From VXOI01 sp965261945 (GTDB taxonomy: Bacteria; Chloroflexota; Dehalococcoidia; Lucifugimonadales; UBA3495), in assembly GCA_965261945.1 (NCBI GenBank), contig CBDHEF010000002.1:2914001-2978000 (forward strand): a stretch of 64,000 nucleotides of DNA. Direction: 5' to 3'. How positions within the stretch are numbered: position 1 is the stretch's first letter; every line of letters begins with the position of its first letter. Position numbers and translations under genes: made by a program. The notes below the pieces were generated by a model. It worked only from the letters and a program-made list of their open reading frames with translations, searched no databases and was not told the origin of the DNA. Shown piece after piece: positions 25,845 to 34,885 of this stretch.

Positions 25845-26864
25845 CTACCACTCGCTGCCGACGGGGCGCTCCATCAGTTCGATGGCGGCCTCGCGGGGTG
25901 ACAGCCCCTCGTGCAGGACGCGGTAGGTGGTCTCCGCGATGGGCATTTCCACGCCGAGCCGAGCCGCCATCTTTAGGGCAGCCCCGGTGGCGTTGACGCC
26001 CTCGGCCACATTGTCCATGGAGGCGCGGATTTCCGGCCAGGAGCGGCCCAGGGCCAACTGCTCGCCCACGTAGCGGTTGCGGCTGAGGCGGCTGGCGCAG
26101 GTGGCGATAACGTCGCCCACCCCGGCCAGACCGGCGAAGGTCAGAGTCTGGGCGCCCGCTGCGATGCCCAGCCGGGCAATCTCGGCCAGAGCGCGGGTGA
26201 TGAACGCCGCCTTGGCGTTCTCCCCAACCTCCAGGCCGTCGCAGATGCCCGCCCCCAGCGCAACGATGTTCTTCAGGGAACCGGCCAGCTCCACGCCCGT
26301 CAGGTCGCTGCTCGTGTATACCCGGAAGCGGCTGGACAGCAGCGCCGCCTGCGCCCGTTCGGCAGCGTCTTGAGAATCGGACGCGACCACGGTGGACGAG
26401 GGCTTGCCCTGCGCGATTTCCTTGGCGAGGTTGGGGCCGGAGAGGGAGCAGATGCCTTGGTGGAGTTCAGCAGGCAGCTCCTCGGCCAGCACCTGGCTCA
26501 TGCGCAGCGCGGCCGGAAGCTCCAGTCCCTTGGCGGCGCTGACCACCACCGTTCCCGGGGCCAGGCGCCCGGCGATGCGACGCGCGTTCTCCCGCAGCCG
26601 GTCCGACGGCACGGCAACGACCGCCAGGGACGCTCCGGTCAAAGCCTTCGCGGCGTCCGGCGACACCCGCAGCGAGGGAGGGAACTTGACGCCAGGCAGG
26701 AAGCGGGTATTCTCCCGGGCCGATTCCAGTGCGGCACATTCCGCATCGCTTCTGGCCAGCAACGTAACCGGGCGTCCCTCTCCGGCCATGACCATCGCCA
26801 GGGTGGTGCCCCAGGTTGTCGCGCCAACAACGACGGTTTCGTCAGCCAAAGGAAGACCTTTCAT
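25845..26864 (-). CDS. gpsA: glycerol-3-phosphate dehydrogenase [NAD(P)+]
   Basis: 339 residues. It reduces dihydroxyacetone phosphate to sn-glycerol 3-phosphate for phospholipid synthesis. The catalytic Lys lies in VELAGSLKNIVALGAGICDGL, with AGVGDVIATC and LSGPNLAKEIAQG as further family motifs. The Rossmann motif reads VVVGATTWGTTLA, where most members have GAGxWGTxLA, so the second glycine is Thr. It follows plsY on the same strand, and PlsY uses its product. Confidence 0.93.
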   Translation of the reverse strand: MKGLPLADETVVVGATTWGTTLAMVMAGEGRPVTLLARSDAECAALESARENTRFLPGVKFPPSLRVSPDAAKALTGASLAVVAVPSDRLRENARRIAGRLAPGTVVVSAAKGLELPAALRMSQVLAEELPAELHQGICSLSGPNLAKEIAQGKPSSTVVASDSQDAAERAQAALLSSRFRVYTSSDLTGVELAGSLKNIVALGAGICDGLEVGENAKAAFITRALAEIARLGIAAGAQTLTFAGLAGVGDVIATCASRLSRNRYVGEQLALGRSWPEIRASMDNVAEGVNATGAALKMAARLGVEMPIAETTYRVLHEGLSPREAAIELMERPVGSEW

Positions 26865-26928
26865 ACTCCGTATCCCTATGGGAGGGGGGCGGGGTGAGGC
26901 GTCTGTCTGGGACCAAGGGGAGGCGCAA

Positions 26929-27648
26929 CTACTCCACCGGCGTGGCCGGAGCGCCCAGGCGCCGCTCGTTGCCCTTGATGAGGCGGCGTATGTTGTCCCG
27001 GTGCTGCCAGATGATCATGGCGGCGGCGGCCCCGGCGAAGAGCATATAGGTCGTGGAGTACCAGCCAATGAGCGCCAGCCCGATGAGCGACGCAGCCCCG
27101 GCCAGCACTCCGACTATCGAACCCAGTGAGATGTAGCGGCTCCCGAAAGCGGTAATCAGAAAAATTGCCATTGCCACCGCTGCCGGCACCGGCGTCATCA
27201 TCGAGAGCCCGCCCAGCGCGGTGAGGATGCCCCGGCCTCCGCGGAAGCCCAGGAACACGGGCCAGTTGTGGCCCAACAGCGCGACCAGGGCCGCGACAAC
27301 CTCCGCGATGTGCGAGCCTACTATCTCCCGCGCCAGTATCACCGCCAGCACACCCTTGGCGATGTCCAGGGTAAGCACCACCGCCGCGGCCTTGCCGCCG
27401 CCGGTTCGCAGCACGTTGGACATCCCGGTGCGCCCGCTGCCGAACTCCCGCACGTCCATCCCCAGCCGCCAGCGCAACAGCATATAACCCCATGACAGCG
27501 ACCCCAGCAGGTAGGACAGCATTATCACCGCGGCGTACTGATACGCGGTTTCCTGGCCTGGCAGGTAGATGACGCCGACCACCATTGCCGCCGCCAGCAG
27601 AGGGATGGCGGCAGCCTGGATCAGCAGTGCGCGGGGAAGCTGTTTCAT
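26929..27648 (-). CDS. plsY: glycerol-3-phosphate acyltransferase (acyl-phosphate type)
   Basis: 239 residues with five to seven membrane helices. It transfers an acyl group from acyl-phosphate to glycerol 3-phosphate, the first step of phospholipid synthesis. The active loops are recognisable in diverged form: FGSGRTGMSNVLRTGG (usual GSGNxGATNxLR), GHNWPVFLGFRGGRG and SRYISLGSI. The start overlaps the end of der by 4 bases (ATGA). Confidence 0.88.
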   Translation of the reverse strand: MKQLPRALLIQAAAIPLLAAAMVVGVIYLPGQETAYQYAAVIMLSYLLGSLSWGYMLLRWRLGMDVREFGSGRTGMSNVLRTGGGKAAAVVLTLDIAKGVLAVILAREIVGSHIAEVVAALVALLGHNWPVFLGFRGGRGILTALGGLSMMTPVPAAVAMAIFLITAFGSRYISLGSIVGVLAGAASLIGLALIGWYSTTYMLFAGAAAAMIIWQHRDNIRRLIKGNERRLGAPATPVE

Positions 27649-29051
27649 TCTCGCCTGAAGACCAGCCGGAGATGAGTGCTGTCGAACCTGAAGGCGCCGC
27701 GGATGCGGTTTTCGAGGTAGCGTTTATAGGTGTAGTGTATCAGCCTGGGATCGTTCACCGTAAACAGAAAGGTGGGCGGGTTTATGCCAACTTGCCGCAG
27801 CCGGTTGATGCGCGCCCGCACGCCCCGGTTGCGCTTGACCAGCGGCGGACTGTGCTCGGACATGGCGTCGGCCAGCATGAATTGCAGGTCGCGGTTGGCG
27901 ACGATGCGACGGCGTTCGTCCCAGAGTTCCATCGCCGTGTCCATCAGCCCGCCGATGCCCTGCCCGTGCAGAGCGGAGGTGAAGCGCACAGGCACGTAGG
28001 ACATGAAGTGCAGCCGCTCGCGCACCACGGCTTCGGCCTCGGCGCGGGCGTAGAGGCCCTGCTCATCCCGCAGGTCCCACTTGTTGACCACCACGATGAC
28101 GCCGCGCCCCATCTCCCAGGCCAGTCCGGCGATGTGGGTGTCCTGCGCGGTGGCCAGCTCCGAGGCGTCCACGATAATGACGGCGATGTCGCAACGGTCT
28201 ACGGCGCCCACGGCGCGGATGACGCTGTACTTCTCGATGCCCTGCTGCACCTGTCCCGGACGGCGCATCCCGGCGGTATCCATCACCACCACCTCGCGGC
28301 CACGGTAGGAGAACTGCGTGTCGAGGGCGTCGCGGGTGGTGCCGGCCACTTCGCTGACGATGGAGCGTTCCTGCCCCAGGATGGCGTTGAGCAGCGCCGA
28401 TTTGCCGACGTTGGTGCGCCCGACTATGGACAGCTTCAGCTCCGCCTGCGGCGGCGCGTCCTCCAGTTCCGCAATGTCCGGCCATTCCTCGGTGTCATCA
28501 AGGAGTTCCTCGTCGTCCCGCGGCTCCCCGCCATCCTCGCGCCCCGCCGCCGGCGCTGGCAGATGCGACAGCACCCGCTCCATCAGATCGTGGATGCCGT
28601 AGTTGTGATAGGCGCTGATGGGCGCCGGGTCGCCCATGCCCAGTAGGTAGAACTCTGGCGTATTGAGCTCGCGATTGTCGTTATCCACCTTGTTCACCGC
28701 CAGCACCACCGGCTTGTGGGTGGTGCGCAGACGGTTGGCGGCGATGGCGTCGGAGGGAGTCATGCCTTCGGCCACATCGGTCAACATGATGATGACGTCG
28801 GCGTCGGCCATGGCCATCTCGGCCTGTTCCTGCACCTTGGCCCGGATAGTCCCTTCCGGGTCCGTCTCCAGCCCGCCGGTGTCCAGCAGGATGAACCGGC
28901 GGCCCTCCCAATCGGTGTCCGCCATCAGCCGGTCGCGGGTGGTACCCGCCACATCAGATACGATTGCATGTCTCCACCCGACGATGCGGTTGAAGAGGGA
29001 GGACTTGCCCACGTTGGGGCGTCCTACAATGGCTATGATAGGGAGGGGCAT
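27645..29051 (-). CDS. der: ribosome-associated GTPase Der
   Basis: 468 residues with two tandem GTPase domains and a C-terminal KH-like domain, the layout unique to Der/EngA, which is needed for 50S ribosome assembly. Domain 1: GRPNVGKSSLF, DTGG, VNKVD. Domain 2: GRTNVGKSALL, DTAGM, VNKWD. Between them lies an unusually acidic linker (EDGGEPRDDEELLDDTEEW). Confidence 0.96.
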   Translation of the reverse strand: MPLPIIAIVGRPNVGKSSLFNRIVGWRHAIVSDVAGTTRDRLMADTDWEGRRFILLDTGGLETDPEGTIRAKVQEQAEMAMADADVIIMLTDVAEGMTPSDAIAANRLRTTHKPVVLAVNKVDNDNRELNTPEFYLLGMGDPAPISAYHNYGIHDLMERVLSHLPAPAAGREDGGEPRDDEELLDDTEEWPDIAELEDAPPQAELKLSIVGRTNVGKSALLNAILGQERSIVSEVAGTTRDALDTQFSYRGREVVVMDTAGMRRPGQVQQGIEKYSVIRAVGAVDRCDIAVIIVDASELATAQDTHIAGLAWEMGRGVIVVVNKWDLRDEQGLYARAEAEAVVRERLHFMSYVPVRFTSALHGQGIGGLMDTAMELWDERRRIVANRDLQFMLADAMSEHSPPLVKRNRGVRARINRLRQVGINPPTFLFTVNDPRLIHYTYKRYLENRIRGAFRFDSTHLRLVFRRE

Positions 29052-29090
29052 AGGGCTGCCGCCTTATTCTGTCAAAGTGGAACACATGGG

Positions 29091-29126
29091 TCCCCTCTCC
29101 CCCGGGAGAGGGTCAGGGTGAGGGCA
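29091..29126. repeat. dispersed CCCTCTCCC...GGGAGAGGG...GTGAGGGC repeat
   Basis: cccctctcccccgggagagg followed by gtcagggtgagggca lies in the gap between argF and der. It is a near-canonical copy of the family. Confidence 0.7.
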
Positions 29127-29169
29127 TCCCTTCTTCCTGCATTGGAAGCGTGCGTTGGAAGTGAAGGAT

Positions 29170-30081
29170 TCAGCCGCCGCCCAGCAGGAACTCCAGCACC
29201 GCCTTCTGGGCGTGCAGGCGGTTGTGGGCCTGCGGATAGGCCACCGACTGCGGATGCTCCAGCATCCCCGGCGGCACTTCCTCACCGTAGTGGGCCGGCA
29301 TATCGTGCATGAACAGGGCGCCGGGGCGGGCCTGGGCCATCAGAGCCGGGTCAACGGTGTAGCCTGCGAATTCCTGCCGGCGTTGCTCGGCCTCGGACTC
29401 CTGCCCCATGCTGGCCCACACGTCGGTATACACCACGTCGGCGCCGGCCACCGCCTCGGCGGGGGAGCGCATTGTCCTGACCGCGCCGCTGCCGCGCCCG
29501 GTAGCAACGGCCACCGATTTGGCGTCCAGTTCGTGCCCGTCGGGCGAGGCGCAGTTGAAGTTCATGCCCACCGCGGGCAACGCCAGGCACAGGCTCCGGG
29601 CCACGTTGTTGCCGTCGCCGACGTAGGCCAGTGTCAGGCCCCCCAGCTTGCCCTTATGTTCGTAGATGGTCAGCAGATCGGCCATGGCCTGGCAGGGATG
29701 TTCCCAGTCCGACAGCGCGTTGATGACCGGGACCGAGGCATATTCGGCCAGTTCCCGCAAATGCTCGTGGCGGAAGACGCGGGCCACGATGCAGTCCACG
29801 TAGCCCGACAGCACCCGCGCCACGTCGGAGACCGGCTCCCGGGCGCCCAAACCGACCTCCTCGCCACCCATGTACAGCGAGTAGCCGCCCAGTTGCTCGA
29901 CACCGACCTGGAAGCTGACCTTGGTGCGCAACGAGGGCTTCTCGAACAGCAGGGCCACCGTCTTTCCCGCCAGCGGCCTGTGCCCATGCCGGGCCTTCCC
30001 CTGCGCGCCCCGCTGCACCTGCCGCAGGGTTTCCGCCGGAGACAAATCGGTGATGGAGATGAAATCCCGCTTCTTCGACAC
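29170..30081 (-). CDS. argF: ornithine carbamoyltransferase with altered HCLP motif
   Basis: 303 residues. Carbamoyl-phosphate binding motifs are present: FEKPSLRTKVSF (SxRT) and WEHPCQAMADL (HPCQ). LSGYVDCIVARVF and AYVGDGNNVARSL are typical of OTCase. The ornithine-site motif, HCLPA in most OTCases, reads MHDMPAHYGEEV, so the conserved Cys is Asp. It may be an OTCase variant or a relative using another amine (N-acyl-ornithine, putrescine or a ureido product). No other arginine gene lies in the window. Confidence 0.85.
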   Translation of the reverse strand: MSKKRDFISITDLSPAETLRQVQRGAQGKARHGHRPLAGKTVALLFEKPSLRTKVSFQVGVEQLGGYSLYMGGEEVGLGAREPVSDVARVLSGYVDCIVARVFRHEHLRELAEYASVPVINALSDWEHPCQAMADLLTIYEHKGKLGGLTLAYVGDGNNVARSLCLALPAVGMNFNCASPDGHELDAKSVAVATGRGSGAVRTMRSPAEAVAGADVVYTDVWASMGQESEAEQRRQEFAGYTVDPALMAQARPGALFMHDMPAHYGEEVPPGMLEHPQSVAYPQAHNRLHAQKAVLEFLLGGG

Positions 30082-30250
30082 AGCTTCCCTTCCGTAGGCA
30101 GATGTTACTCGAATCCCATCTGCGGTTCAAGCAAGGCATGAACCGTCCGGGCTTTTCGATTGGGAATTATATCGAATTTCACCTATGTAGAATCAAAGCG
30201 ATGTGCTGGTACTGGGCAATCGGGCCTCATCAAACTGGACGCCCCATGAC

Positions 30251-30346
30251 CCGTCGTTCCCGCGAAAGCGGGAATCCACGCTGCCAGCATCCGACATATT
30301 CACTGGTGTGAGGGGCCTCTGGGTTCACGCTTTCGCGGGAATGCCG
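30251..30346. repeat. TTCCCGCGAAAGCGGGAA repeat pair
   Basis: A palindrome ttcccgcgaaagcgggaa (30257-30274) is followed 54 bases later by an inverted half-copy cgctttcgcgggaat (30328-30342). The same sequence recurs at 47531-47672. The rest of 30082-30540 shows no gene I can support. Confidence 0.75.
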
Positions 30347-30540
30347 GATTGGTTCAGCCCGTGAGTTGCCAGGGCCGTCCAAGCAAAATAGCTTTGGGCG
30401 CAATTGCTTTGGCTCAGCACGGCGCACCTCCCGGCGTAGCTGGCCTGACCCGCAGTTCCCGCAGCTTGTCGGCGTCGAAGGGGCTTCCACCGCCCTGAAG
30501 CGTGGCGATCCAAGCCTCGCGGCTGGGCCGGTGGTAGGGA

Positions 30541-30897
30541 CGACAGGACTCCTTGACCGGCGTGTCCACCCAGGCGAGGAAGGCCCGCCGGTTCCTGGAC
30601 GATGGCACCTGCCCGACCAGAACGCGGTGCGGGTGGAAGAGTTCGTCAACTTCTTCGACCAGGGCTATGAAGCGCCCACTGAATGCGCCTTCGCCATCGA
30701 CGTGGACGGCGCGCCCTCGCCCTTTGGCGGCGCGAACCACTGGCTGATGCGCGTGGGACTACAGGGCAAGGATATTCCTGGAGGAACAGCGGCAGGACGC
30801 CACCCTGATCTTCACCATAGACATCTCCGGCTCCATGGCCCGCGAGGACCGGCAGTTATCTGGTGAAGCAGTCCCTGCGGCTAACCCTTATCCCCTC
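30541..30897 (+). pseudogene. decayed VWA-domain protein (YfbK-like) fragment
   Basis: Pieces of one protein appear in successive frames: VSTQARKARRFLDDG, then (shifted near 30610) AVRVEEFVNFFDQGYEAP and HWLMRVGLQGKDI, then (shifted near 30785) ATLIFTIDISGSMARED with the metal-binding D-x-S-G-S of a von Willebrand A domain, then (shifted near 30857) YLVKQSLRL. This is the order found in secreted VWA proteins of the YfbK type. At least three frameshifts and loss of both ends make it non-functional. Confidence 0.78.
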
Positions 30898-31012
30898 CCA
30901 TCAAAAGGGAGGGGAATTTTGCGAGGCGAGACTTTAATTCCATGTATTATAATCACCCGCGTGACCACCCGGCGGAGCGGCGCAGCCGGATTATAAGCAG
31001 GAAGGCACGACG

Positions 31013-32872
31013 ATGACGCAGCAATCCGCCGACGGCAACGACCCCGACCCCCAGGACGCGGCTATTCCCGAATCCCTGCCCCAGCAGGAAGAGTTTTACC
31101 GTGCCCCGGCCCGCTTCGGCTCCATCCCCGTCGAGGCCGAACCCAAGGGCTGGGACCGGCGCGAGGGCTTCCGCAAGCACTACCCGCTGGTCAACCTGCC
31201 CACGCAGATTATCGAGCGCGTTTCCTTGGGCCACAACGAACCCCACGAACCCAACCGCCTCATCTGGGGCGACAACCTCCACGTGATGCGCCAGATTCCC
31301 ACCAACAGCGTTGACCTGATTTACATTGACCCGCCCTTTTTCTCCGGCCGCCAGTACAACGTCATCTGGGGCGACAACAACGAACTGCGCTCCTTCGGCG
31401 ACATCTGGGAAGGCGGCATGGACGGCTACCTGATTTGGCTCAACGCCCGCCTCTACGAAATGAAGCGGATGCTCAAGGCTACCGGCTCCATTTGTGTTCA
31501 CTGTGACTGGCACGCCAGCCACTACATCAAAGTTGAGATGGACAAAATTTTTGGACATGAGAACTTTCTGAATGAAATCGTGTGGTCATATACGACGGGA
31601 GGGGTATCAAAGCAGTGGTTTGGACGTAAACATGATGTAATTTTTCTTTACGCAAAGAAAAGTGGAGGTCATTGTATTCACTTGCCTCGAGAAAAATCCT
31701 ACACAAGAACTTTGCCGGAACCCCATACAAACAGTGGGAAACAGTTGGGGGTTGAACGGGATGAAGTCTGTGATTTATGCGGAAATGGTCGCCCTGGACA
31801 GAAATATAGAATGGTTTCTATGAGGGACGTGTGGACAGATATACGAAGTTTGTTCAGAAACGATTCTGAAATGATTGGCTATCCAACTCAAAAGCCCGAA
31901 GCGTTGCTTGAACGCATCATCCTCGCATCATCCAACGAAGGCGACACCGTAGCCGACTTCTTTGTTGGAGGTGGCACCACTGCCGCCGTAGCCCAACGGT
32001 TGGGGCGCCGGTGGATTGCCTGCGATCAATCCCGCGTCGCCGTGGCAGTGACTGCCGAGCGCCTGAAGCAGCAGACGATGACGCGGGGTGTGGAAGACGC
32101 GCCCATACCCGACTTCACCGTAGAGCAGTGGGGCATATACGAAGCGGCGCGGCTGTCGGATACGCCACCGGAGCAGTTCCGCGATTTCGTGCTGCGGGCC
32201 TACGGAGCGAGCCGTATTGGCCGGGTCGAAGACGGGCCGCACATTCACGGCTGGCGTAACCAGTTCCCCATCTGGGTAGGCGATGCGCCGCTGGATTCCC
32301 AAGCCACGGCGGAGGATGTCCGCAATTTCGCCAACGCCATCCGGCAGACGGCGCAGTATGAGCAAGCCAACCTGCGCGAAGGCAGAATGCTGGCTTGGGG
32401 TTTCGGGCCGGACGCGGTGGAAGCCGCCGAGCAGTTGCGTCGGCAGGAAGCTGTGGACGTTAACTTTGTACGCATCGCCCAGGTCAGAATCGGGGATGAC
32501 GGCTTCCGGCAGCACATCGTGGGCCGCTCCACCGACAAGGCGGATTACAGCGAGTTCCTGACCTTTATCCAGCCACCGGTGGTGGATGTGGGCTACCGCG
32601 CCCTCGGCGGCCAGTCCGTAACCTTCGACGCCGGGGATACGGCGGTGGTCAACCCCGGAGCCGAGATAATCAACGTCCAGTGGGATTTCCACTACGATGG
32701 GCGGCGGTTCAGCGCGACGCCGGGTTACTCGCTACAGCGCGACAGAAACCGGAAACCACAGTTGCAGGTGACGCACAAGTTCCCCAGGACGGGCCGGTTT
32801 CCGGTAGCCTGCCGCGTCCAGGACAGTCGCGGCGGCGAAGCTATGTGGGAAGGGACGGTGGAGGTCAAATAG
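31013..32872 (+). CDS. type III-like DNA methyltransferase (Mod) with PKD-like C-terminus
   Basis: 619 residues. Motif IV DPPFFSGRQYN lies near residue 105 and motif I DFFVGGGTTAAVAQRLG near 315, the beta-class order of type III Mod enzymes (N6-adenine). Between them the target-recognition part (about residues 165-305) is coded by clearly AT-rich DNA (31505-31925). After the catalytic domain a helical region ends in a beta-sandwich at residues 530-619 (VNPGAEIINVQWDFHYDG ... VTHKFPRTGRFPVACRVQD), which looks like a PKD domain, unusual for a methyltransferase. The helicase gene starts 3 bases later. Confidence 0.9.
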   Translation: MTQQSADGNDPDPQDAAIPESLPQQEEFYRAPARFGSIPVEAEPKGWDRREGFRKHYPLVNLPTQIIERVSLGHNEPHEPNRLIWGDNLHVMRQIPTNSVDLIYIDPPFFSGRQYNVIWGDNNELRSFGDIWEGGMDGYLIWLNARLYEMKRMLKATGSICVHCDWHASHYIKVEMDKIFGHENFLNEIVWSYTTGGVSKQWFGRKHDVIFLYAKKSGGHCIHLPREKSYTRTLPEPHTNSGKQLGVERDEVCDLCGNGRPGQKYRMVSMRDVWTDIRSLFRNDSEMIGYPTQKPEALLERIILASSNEGDTVADFFVGGGTTAAVAQRLGRRWIACDQSRVAVAVTAERLKQQTMTRGVEDAPIPDFTVEQWGIYEAARLSDTPPEQFRDFVLRAYGASRIGRVEDGPHIHGWRNQFPIWVGDAPLDSQATAEDVRNFANAIRQTAQYEQANLREGRMLAWGFGPDAVEAAEQLRRQEAVDVNFVRIAQVRIGDDGFRQHIVGRSTDKADYSEFLTFIQPPVVDVGYRALGGQSVTFDAGDTAVVNPGAEIINVQWDFHYDGRRFSATPGYSLQRDRNRKPQLQVTHKFPRTGRFPVACRVQDSRGGEAMWEGTVEVK

Positions 32873-32875
32873 CCG

Positions 32876-34885
32876 ATGTTCAATGAATTCAGCCGATACG
32901 AAGACGATTTTCAGCAGTGGATTGCCGACGGCTACCCCGGCGTCAAGACGGAAACTCTGGATTACCTGCAACATCTGTCCAACCCGGAGAATTACACCCA
33001 GCCCCGGGAGGGCGCGTTGTGGGCGCATCAGTGGGATTCCTTTCTCCGTGTCATCTACGCGCAAGAAATTCAGCGGGACGAGCTGGCCCAGCCTAACGGC
33101 GTGTTGCTGAACGTGGTCACCGGCGGCGGCAAAACCGCCATCATCGCGGCGCTGATGGTCTGGCTGCGCTTGGCCCACGACGTGCAAAGGTTCGTGCTGC
33201 TCTGCCCCAACCTCATCGTGCGCGACCGCCTGGAGGACGATTTCGAGAACGGCAAGGTATTTGCCGACCGTGACCTCATCCCGCAAGGCGCCATTGTAAG
33301 CAAAGGCGACTTTGCGCTCACCACTCTTGGCAGCGGCAAGCCCGGCGGCTGGGCTAATATGCTGGGGGCCAGCGTCATCTTGGGCAACATCCACCAGTTC
33401 TATACCAGCAACGCCACCGGGCAGACCAACTTGGCTAACCTTCTGAACGGTCCCCGCTTCGCCATATTCAACGACGAAGCCCACAACTCCCCGGCCCCGG
33501 AATGGGACGCCACCCTGGAAAAACTGCGCCCCCAAACCATCCTGCGGGTGGACACCACGGCGACGCCCGACCGGGCCGACGGTAAATCGCCCGACAGCCG
33601 GATGATTTACGAATACCTGATACAGGACGCCCTGGCCGACCGGCTGGTCAAAACGCCGGTGGTCTACCAGCCCAGCATAGCCAGCGTGGAGCTGACCTAC
33701 ACCGACGCTTTCACCGGGGAAACCCGCAGCGTTGAGGAAATAGATTGGGCCGAGGTTGACCGGCGAGGCATCAACGCCACCCAATGGGTCACCGATGACC
33801 GCCCGATGCAACAGCAAATGGCTATCGCCCTGCAACGTCTCCGCGAGCAGAAGCGGCGGGCCAGGGGCCGCTATCAGCCCGTCCTGTTCGTCGTTGCCGT
33901 CTGCAAGGCCGACGCCCAGAAAGCGGCCAAAACTCTCAACGATTACTTCAAGACGAAAACCCTGCTGGTCACCGAAGACAGCCCGGACGACGACCGCCGC
34001 CAAGCTACCGAGCTGGGCCGTGCCCGCCGCAGCGGAGCCCCTTACGAAGCGGTGGTAAGCGTTTTGATGCTGCGGGAAGGGTGGGACGTGCCGGAAGTCG
34101 GCGTTATCCTGCTGCTGCGGAAGTTCGGCAGCCCGGTATACGGCCAGCAGGTCATCGGACGCGGCCTGCGCCGCGTCCGCAACGCCAACATCCAAGAGGA
34201 TGAGCCGCAGATTTGCGCCATTGTTGACCATCCCAAGCTGGAGCATAAATGGCTGTGGGATATATTCGAGAGCAAGATTCGCACCGATGTCGGGGTATAT
34301 GACTCCTTTGATGAAGGCGAAGACCTGCCCGCCCCCCGGCCGCGGCAGACGCTGATAAACCCGGAGAACCTCATAGACATCCCGGAACCTGCCGATGATG
34401 ACGAGGGAGAATTTGTAATTGACGTCACTGTCCAGCCCGCCGAGCCGGTAGAAAACTGGCAAGAGTTCTTGGACGGACTGGCCTATCCCTCCCAAACGGT
34501 CACCATTACGGACCAGGACATCACCGGAGTAGAACGCCGTGAGCTGGACGGGCAGGGCTGGCTCACCACGGAATCGGCCCCCGATAACACTGTCGGCGGG
34601 GAAGTTGAGATACCCCGCCCGGACTTGGAAGAGGCCATCAAATCGGAGTTGTTGCTGATGGCGGAGCGGCTGCTTGATCGCGCCGGGCATTCGTCGCAGT
34701 TCAAAGGCCACATATACGCCGTTCTGCTGAAACACGCCCGAGCCAAGTTTCTGGACGGAGCGTCCCTCGGCTTGGCCGAAGAACACCACTTGGAAACGGC
34801 TTGGCGGATGCTGCCGAAAGTAGAAGAAACTATCGGCAACGCTCCCGGCCTGGTTCAAGGGATGGTGAAGTATGCCAATCAGTAA
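32876..34885 (+). CDS. superfamily 2 helicase, Res-like, without its nuclease domain
   Basis: 669 residues. Motifs: Walker A VTGGGKTAII, DEAH box FNDEAHNSP, motif III DTTATPDR and motif VI QVIGRGLRR. This is the translocase of type III/ISP-like restriction enzymes. The C-terminal PD-(D/E)xK endonuclease that Res normally carries is absent; a separate nuclease gene overlaps the end by 14 bases. The start ATG at 32876 lies 3 bases after the methyltransferase stop. Confidence 0.9.
   Translation: MFNEFSRYEDDFQQWIADGYPGVKTETLDYLQHLSNPENYTQPREGALWAHQWDSFLRVIYAQEIQRDELAQPNGVLLNVVTGGGKTAIIAALMVWLRLAHDVQRFVLLCPNLIVRDRLEDDFENGKVFADRDLIPQGAIVSKGDFALTTLGSGKPGGWANMLGASVILGNIHQFYTSNATGQTNLANLLNGPRFAIFNDEAHNSPAPEWDATLEKLRPQTILRVDTTATPDRADGKSPDSRMIYEYLIQDALADRLVKTPVVYQPSIASVELTYTDAFTGETRSVEEIDWAEVDRRGINATQWVTDDRPMQQQMAIALQRLREQKRRARGRYQPVLFVVAVCKADAQKAAKTLNDYFKTKTLLVTEDSPDDDRRQATELGRARRSGAPYEAVVSVLMLREGWDVPEVGVILLLRKFGSPVYGQQVIGRGLRRVRNANIQEDEPQICAIVDHPKLEHKWLWDIFESKIRTDVGVYDSFDEGEDLPAPRPRQTLINPENLIDIPEPADDDEGEFVIDVTVQPAEPVENWQEFLDGLAYPSQTVTITDQDITGVERRELDGQGWLTTESAPDNTVGGEVEIPRPDLEEAIKSELLLMAERLLDRAGHSSQFKGHIYAVLLKHARAKFLDGASLGLAEEHHLETAWRMLPKVEETIGNAPGLVQGMVKYANQ

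Noticed and set aside
30414..30740. 108-codon minus-strand frame over the VWA remnant
   Set aside because: It is antisense to a clearly recognisable, though decayed, VWA protein. Its C-terminal part could belong to another remnant, but I could not identify it.
32732..34858. 708-codon minus-strand frame opposite the helicase
   Set aside because: The plus strand has all SF2 helicase motifs; the minus frame is a shadow.
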